Positions 62,291 through 64,000 of a stretch of 64,000 bases of DNA are shown here, in pieces (position 1 is the stretch's first letter; every line of letters begins with the position of its first letter). A program made the position numbers and the translations under genes. Location: assembly GCF_001895145.1 (NCBI RefSeq), contig NZ_BDIR01000001.1:310001-374000 (forward strand), given 5' to 3'. The DNA comes from Arcobacter sp. LA11. Its GTDB lineage: Bacteria > Campylobacterota > Campylobacteria > Campylobacterales > Arcobacteraceae. The notes beneath the pieces are model-generated. The model searched no databases. It saw only the letters and a program-made list of their open reading frames with translations, and was not told the origin of the DNA.

Positions 62291-62578
62291 ATGAATAATC
62301 ATTTTAAAATGGGTTTTCTTATATTTGGGATACCATTTATAGTATTGATGAGTGGTTTTCTTTTACCTTTGATTTCTGAAATATTAGGAATCAATGAGAC
62401 TATATTTAATAAATTAGACTATATTTTAAAGTTACTTTTACCAATTAGTATTATTATTACAATAACTATTGGAATCGAATTGGATATAAAGAAAAGAAAG
62501 AAAAATAGAAGTGCATATGTTTTTTTTTATTATATTTATATTCCATGTTTAATTTTAATGACCATTTATGCTTTTTAA
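62291..62578 (+). CDS. Small three-helix membrane protein, candidate immunity protein
   Basis: The 95-aa protein has three hydrophobic segments (about 8-30, 44-64 and 74-94) with a basic loop DIKKRKKNR between the second and third. GAGGG lies 8 bases before the ATG. It starts 21 bases after the stop of the giant RHS protein, the position usually taken by immunity genes of polymorphic toxins. A membrane immunity protein would fit a toxin domain that acts on or in the inner membrane. I do not recognise its family; the role is inferred from context. Confidence 0.6.
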   Translation: MNNHFKMGFLIFGIPFIVLMSGFLLPLISEILGINETIFNKLDYILKLLLPISIIITITIGIELDIKKRKKNRSAYVFFYYIYIPCLILMTIYAF

Positions 62579-62773
62579 AAATAGAATAAGTTTTGGACAA
62601 ACTAGATAAGATATAGTTACTTTAGTCTAAACTAGAAATTTGTAATTATGATGAACTTACATATAAATGGAATAGCTTTTTGTCTGTTTTTAGTGAATAA
62701 AAGAGTAAAAGTACATAGCTATTTTTTATAATAGTTTCTTTCTTGAATACAACCATACACTAGTATATAATTA

Positions 62774-62974
62774 TTACGATGCTAAAGAACACTGAAAACA
62801 ATTAGTTATATCCTTACATGTTGCACAAGCTGGTGCAGTTCTCCCAATACAATCGTATATATATTTTTTCCATCTTACATCATCTGGTTTTGTTTTTGCA
62901 AGTGAAGTAAAATTGGCATTCATCATTCGATTCATTTCTTTTCTGCTAATAAGACTTAGGTCTGAAAATAACAC
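62774..62974 (-). pseudogene. Truncated NifQ-like remnant
   Basis: The 66-codon frame begins with a GTG without ribosome site. It reads like the C-terminal third of NifQ: RKEMNRMMNANFTSLAKTKP, VRWKKYIYDCIG, then the Cys group C-x7-C-x2-C-x5-C-x2-C in DCIGRTAPACATCKDITNCFQC, of which the last part resembles the NifQ metal site. NifQ proteins are usually about 160-200 aa, so the N-terminal part is missing. Upstream, the same frame reads ISGGSTPGVLF directly after a stop, a phrase typical of 6-phosphogluconolactonases, which may be chance or a deletion join. I regard it as a decayed gene, though a short functional product cannot be excluded. Confidence 0.45.
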
Positions 62975-63021
62975 CCCAGGGGTTGAACCTCCACTAATTC
63001 AACCTCTTCCCCCTTCAATTT

Positions 63022-63693
63022 CTAAATACTCTTAGAAATAAATCTATACCCAACACCTCTAATATTTACAATCATTCCATTTTTTAATTTTTTTTGTAGT
63101 TTATGAATCATACTTCTCATACTGACTGCTTCCATCTCTTTATTATCCCATACGTATTCGTGAATCATTTCTGAAGTGACTGTTTTATCTAGATTGTTTA
63201 TAAAAAGAGTTAGAAGAAGTTTTTCTTTTTGGGTTAGTGTTATTTCGTGGTCGTGTTTGTATAAAGTTTGGTCTTTCATATGAAAATTAAATCCAAAACC
63301 TAAATCAATGATATCCTTATCTATATCATTTTGAAGGATTGTCTTGATATGATATTTTATATGTAAAATAAGCTCTTCTAATTCAAAAGGTTTTTTTAGA
63401 TAATCATTACAACCCAAATCATATGCCTTTGATATATTGTCAATATCAAGTTGGGCACTTACGATAATTACTGGTAAGTCAATATATATTTTTCTTATCT
63501 CTTTTAGTACATCATGTCCGTTGAATCCTGGAACATTTATATCTAGAATATATAAATCATATTGGGTATTTAAAACTTGGGTCATTGCGTCATAGCCATC
63601 TTCTGAGCTAGTAACAAAAAAACCTCTTTTTTCTAAGGCATCAGTAATTAATCTATTTAATGAATAATCATCTTCTAGTAAGAATATTTTCAT
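63022..63693 (-). CDS. OmpR-family response regulator
   Basis: The 223-aa protein has a receiver domain (LEDDYSLN acidic pocket near 6-9, phospho-Asp in LYILDINVPGF near 51, Lys in YLKKPFEL) and a C-terminal winged helix ending NIRGVGYRFISKS. Its ATG overlaps the stop of the upstream kinase gene (ATGA), so the pair is coupled. The target genes are unknown. It is a different pair from the phosphate regulator at 8814-9488. Confidence 0.93.
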   Translation of the reverse strand: MKIFLLEDDYSLNRLITDALEKRGFFVTSSEDGYDAMTQVLNTQYDLYILDINVPGFNGHDVLKEIRKIYIDLPVIIVSAQLDIDNISKAYDLGCNDYLKKPFELEELILHIKYHIKTILQNDIDKDIIDLGFGFNFHMKDQTLYKHDHEITLTQKEKLLLTLFINNLDKTVTSEMIHEYVWDNKEMEAVSMRSMIHKLQKKLKNGMIVNIRGVGYRFISKSI

Positions 63694-64000
63694 AATTCTC
63701 TTTTCTCAATTGAATTTATATCAAAAGTAAATGTAGTTCCTATGTTCTTTTCACTTTCAACTTCTATTTTTATATTATATTTATCACAAATCTCTTTTAC
63801 TATATTTAATCCTAAACCTAATCCCATTTTTTTATTTGATTGTTGATAGTATGCTTCAAATATCAAGTCTGTATCTTCTAATCCTATTCCAAAGTCTTGT
63901 ATTGAAATAATAGTCTTTTCATCTTCTATTCCAAAAAATATAATGATTTCAGAAGATTCTTTACTATATTTTATTGCATTGCTAATTGTATTATCAATGA
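63690..64000 (-). CDS. Partial sensor histidine kinase (C-terminal 103 aa)
   Basis: The frame enters from the right edge and ends in a TGA overlapping the regulator start. The visible part is the HATPase domain: N box DNTISNAIKYS, G1 box QDFGIGL, and G2 box MGLGLGLNIVKEI. It ends FDINSIEKREL. The sensor part lies outside the window, so the signal cannot be judged. Confidence 0.88.
   Translation of the reverse strand, partial: IDNTISNAIKYSKESSEIIIFFGIEDEKTIISIQDFGIGLEDTDLIFEAYYQQSNKKMGLGLGLNIVKEICDKYNIKIEVESEKNIGTTFTFDINSIEKREL

Noticed and set aside
62291-62304. ATGAATAATCATT as another copy of the shared operator-like site
   Set aside because: It is the coding start of the small membrane protein (Met-Asn-Asn-His), so the match is explained by codons.

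Overview
The window is about 64 kb of very AT-rich DNA from a member of the Campylobacterota, most likely an Arcobacter-type bacterium (Arcobacteraceae). I infer this from the protein families (DUF3373 porin, Campylobacterota-type ThrRS without TGS domain, NifJ pyruvate oxidoreductase, periplasmic PstS without lipobox, PsrABC-type sulfur respiration), from a Pho-box layout like that of Campylobacter jejuni, and from base composition. No rRNA, insertion sequence or CRISPR array was seen.

Left part (1-19.6 kb, nearly all minus strand). An edge-truncated gene is followed by nifJ, a HAD phosphatase, a lone oligopeptide-binding protein, and rplM-rpsI. Then comes a phosphate regulon read as pstS, an EAL-CBS-GGDEF cyclic-di-GMP protein, pstC, pstA, pstB, phoU, a PsiE-like membrane protein, and a phosphate-type response regulator and kinase. 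Two direct-repeat Pho boxes (before pstS and before pstC) and two hairpins after pstS divide the operon. Upstream of pstS are an unrecognised protein with about nine copies of a basic/acidic motif (R/K-R-R-K-x-D), two small genes, prfA and rpsT.

Middle part (19.6-33.3 kb, plus strand). glmM-lspA, leuC and mobA precede a sulfur electron-transfer cluster. It contains a Tat-exported SQR/FCSD-like flavoprotein, a haem-containing DUF3365-like protein, a tandem dihaem cytochrome c, a small membrane protein, a cytochrome b561-dihaem c fusion, a PsrA/PhsA molybdoenzyme, its PsrB and PsrC subunits, and a triple-rhodanese protein. This looks like a periplasmic system for polysulfide, thiosulfate or sulfide conversion linked to the quinone pool. 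A gene-free, hairpin-rich 600-bp stretch follows.

Housekeeping part (33.9-49.4 kb). thrS-infC-rpmI-rplT (minus) and a DUF3373 porin flank small unknown genes. An RqcH-like NFACT protein, cdsA-dxr, a DUF1566 protein, an RBBP9-type hydrolase, tsaD, a SUI1/YciH factor, nnr, cutA and thiG run on the plus strand. They end at a six-tRNA cluster (Pro, His, Arg, Leu, fMet, Gln) driven by a consensus promoter.

Right part (49.5-62.6 kb, plus strand). This is the most unusual region: two successive modules, each a small membrane-anchored coiled-coil protein followed at once by a giant secreted RHS/YD-repeat protein (1771 and 2111 aa). Both giants carry a similar helical insertion of about 200 residues inside the YD repeats. 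The second has an SpvB-like N-terminus, seven calcium-motif (FG-GAP/VCBS) repeats, a canonical RHS core and a divergent C-terminal domain. A three-helix membrane protein follows it and is a candidate immunity protein. I interpret the region as a polymorphic toxin or surface-shell system. Beyond it lie a truncated NifQ-like remnant and an OmpR-type regulator with its kinase running off the edge.
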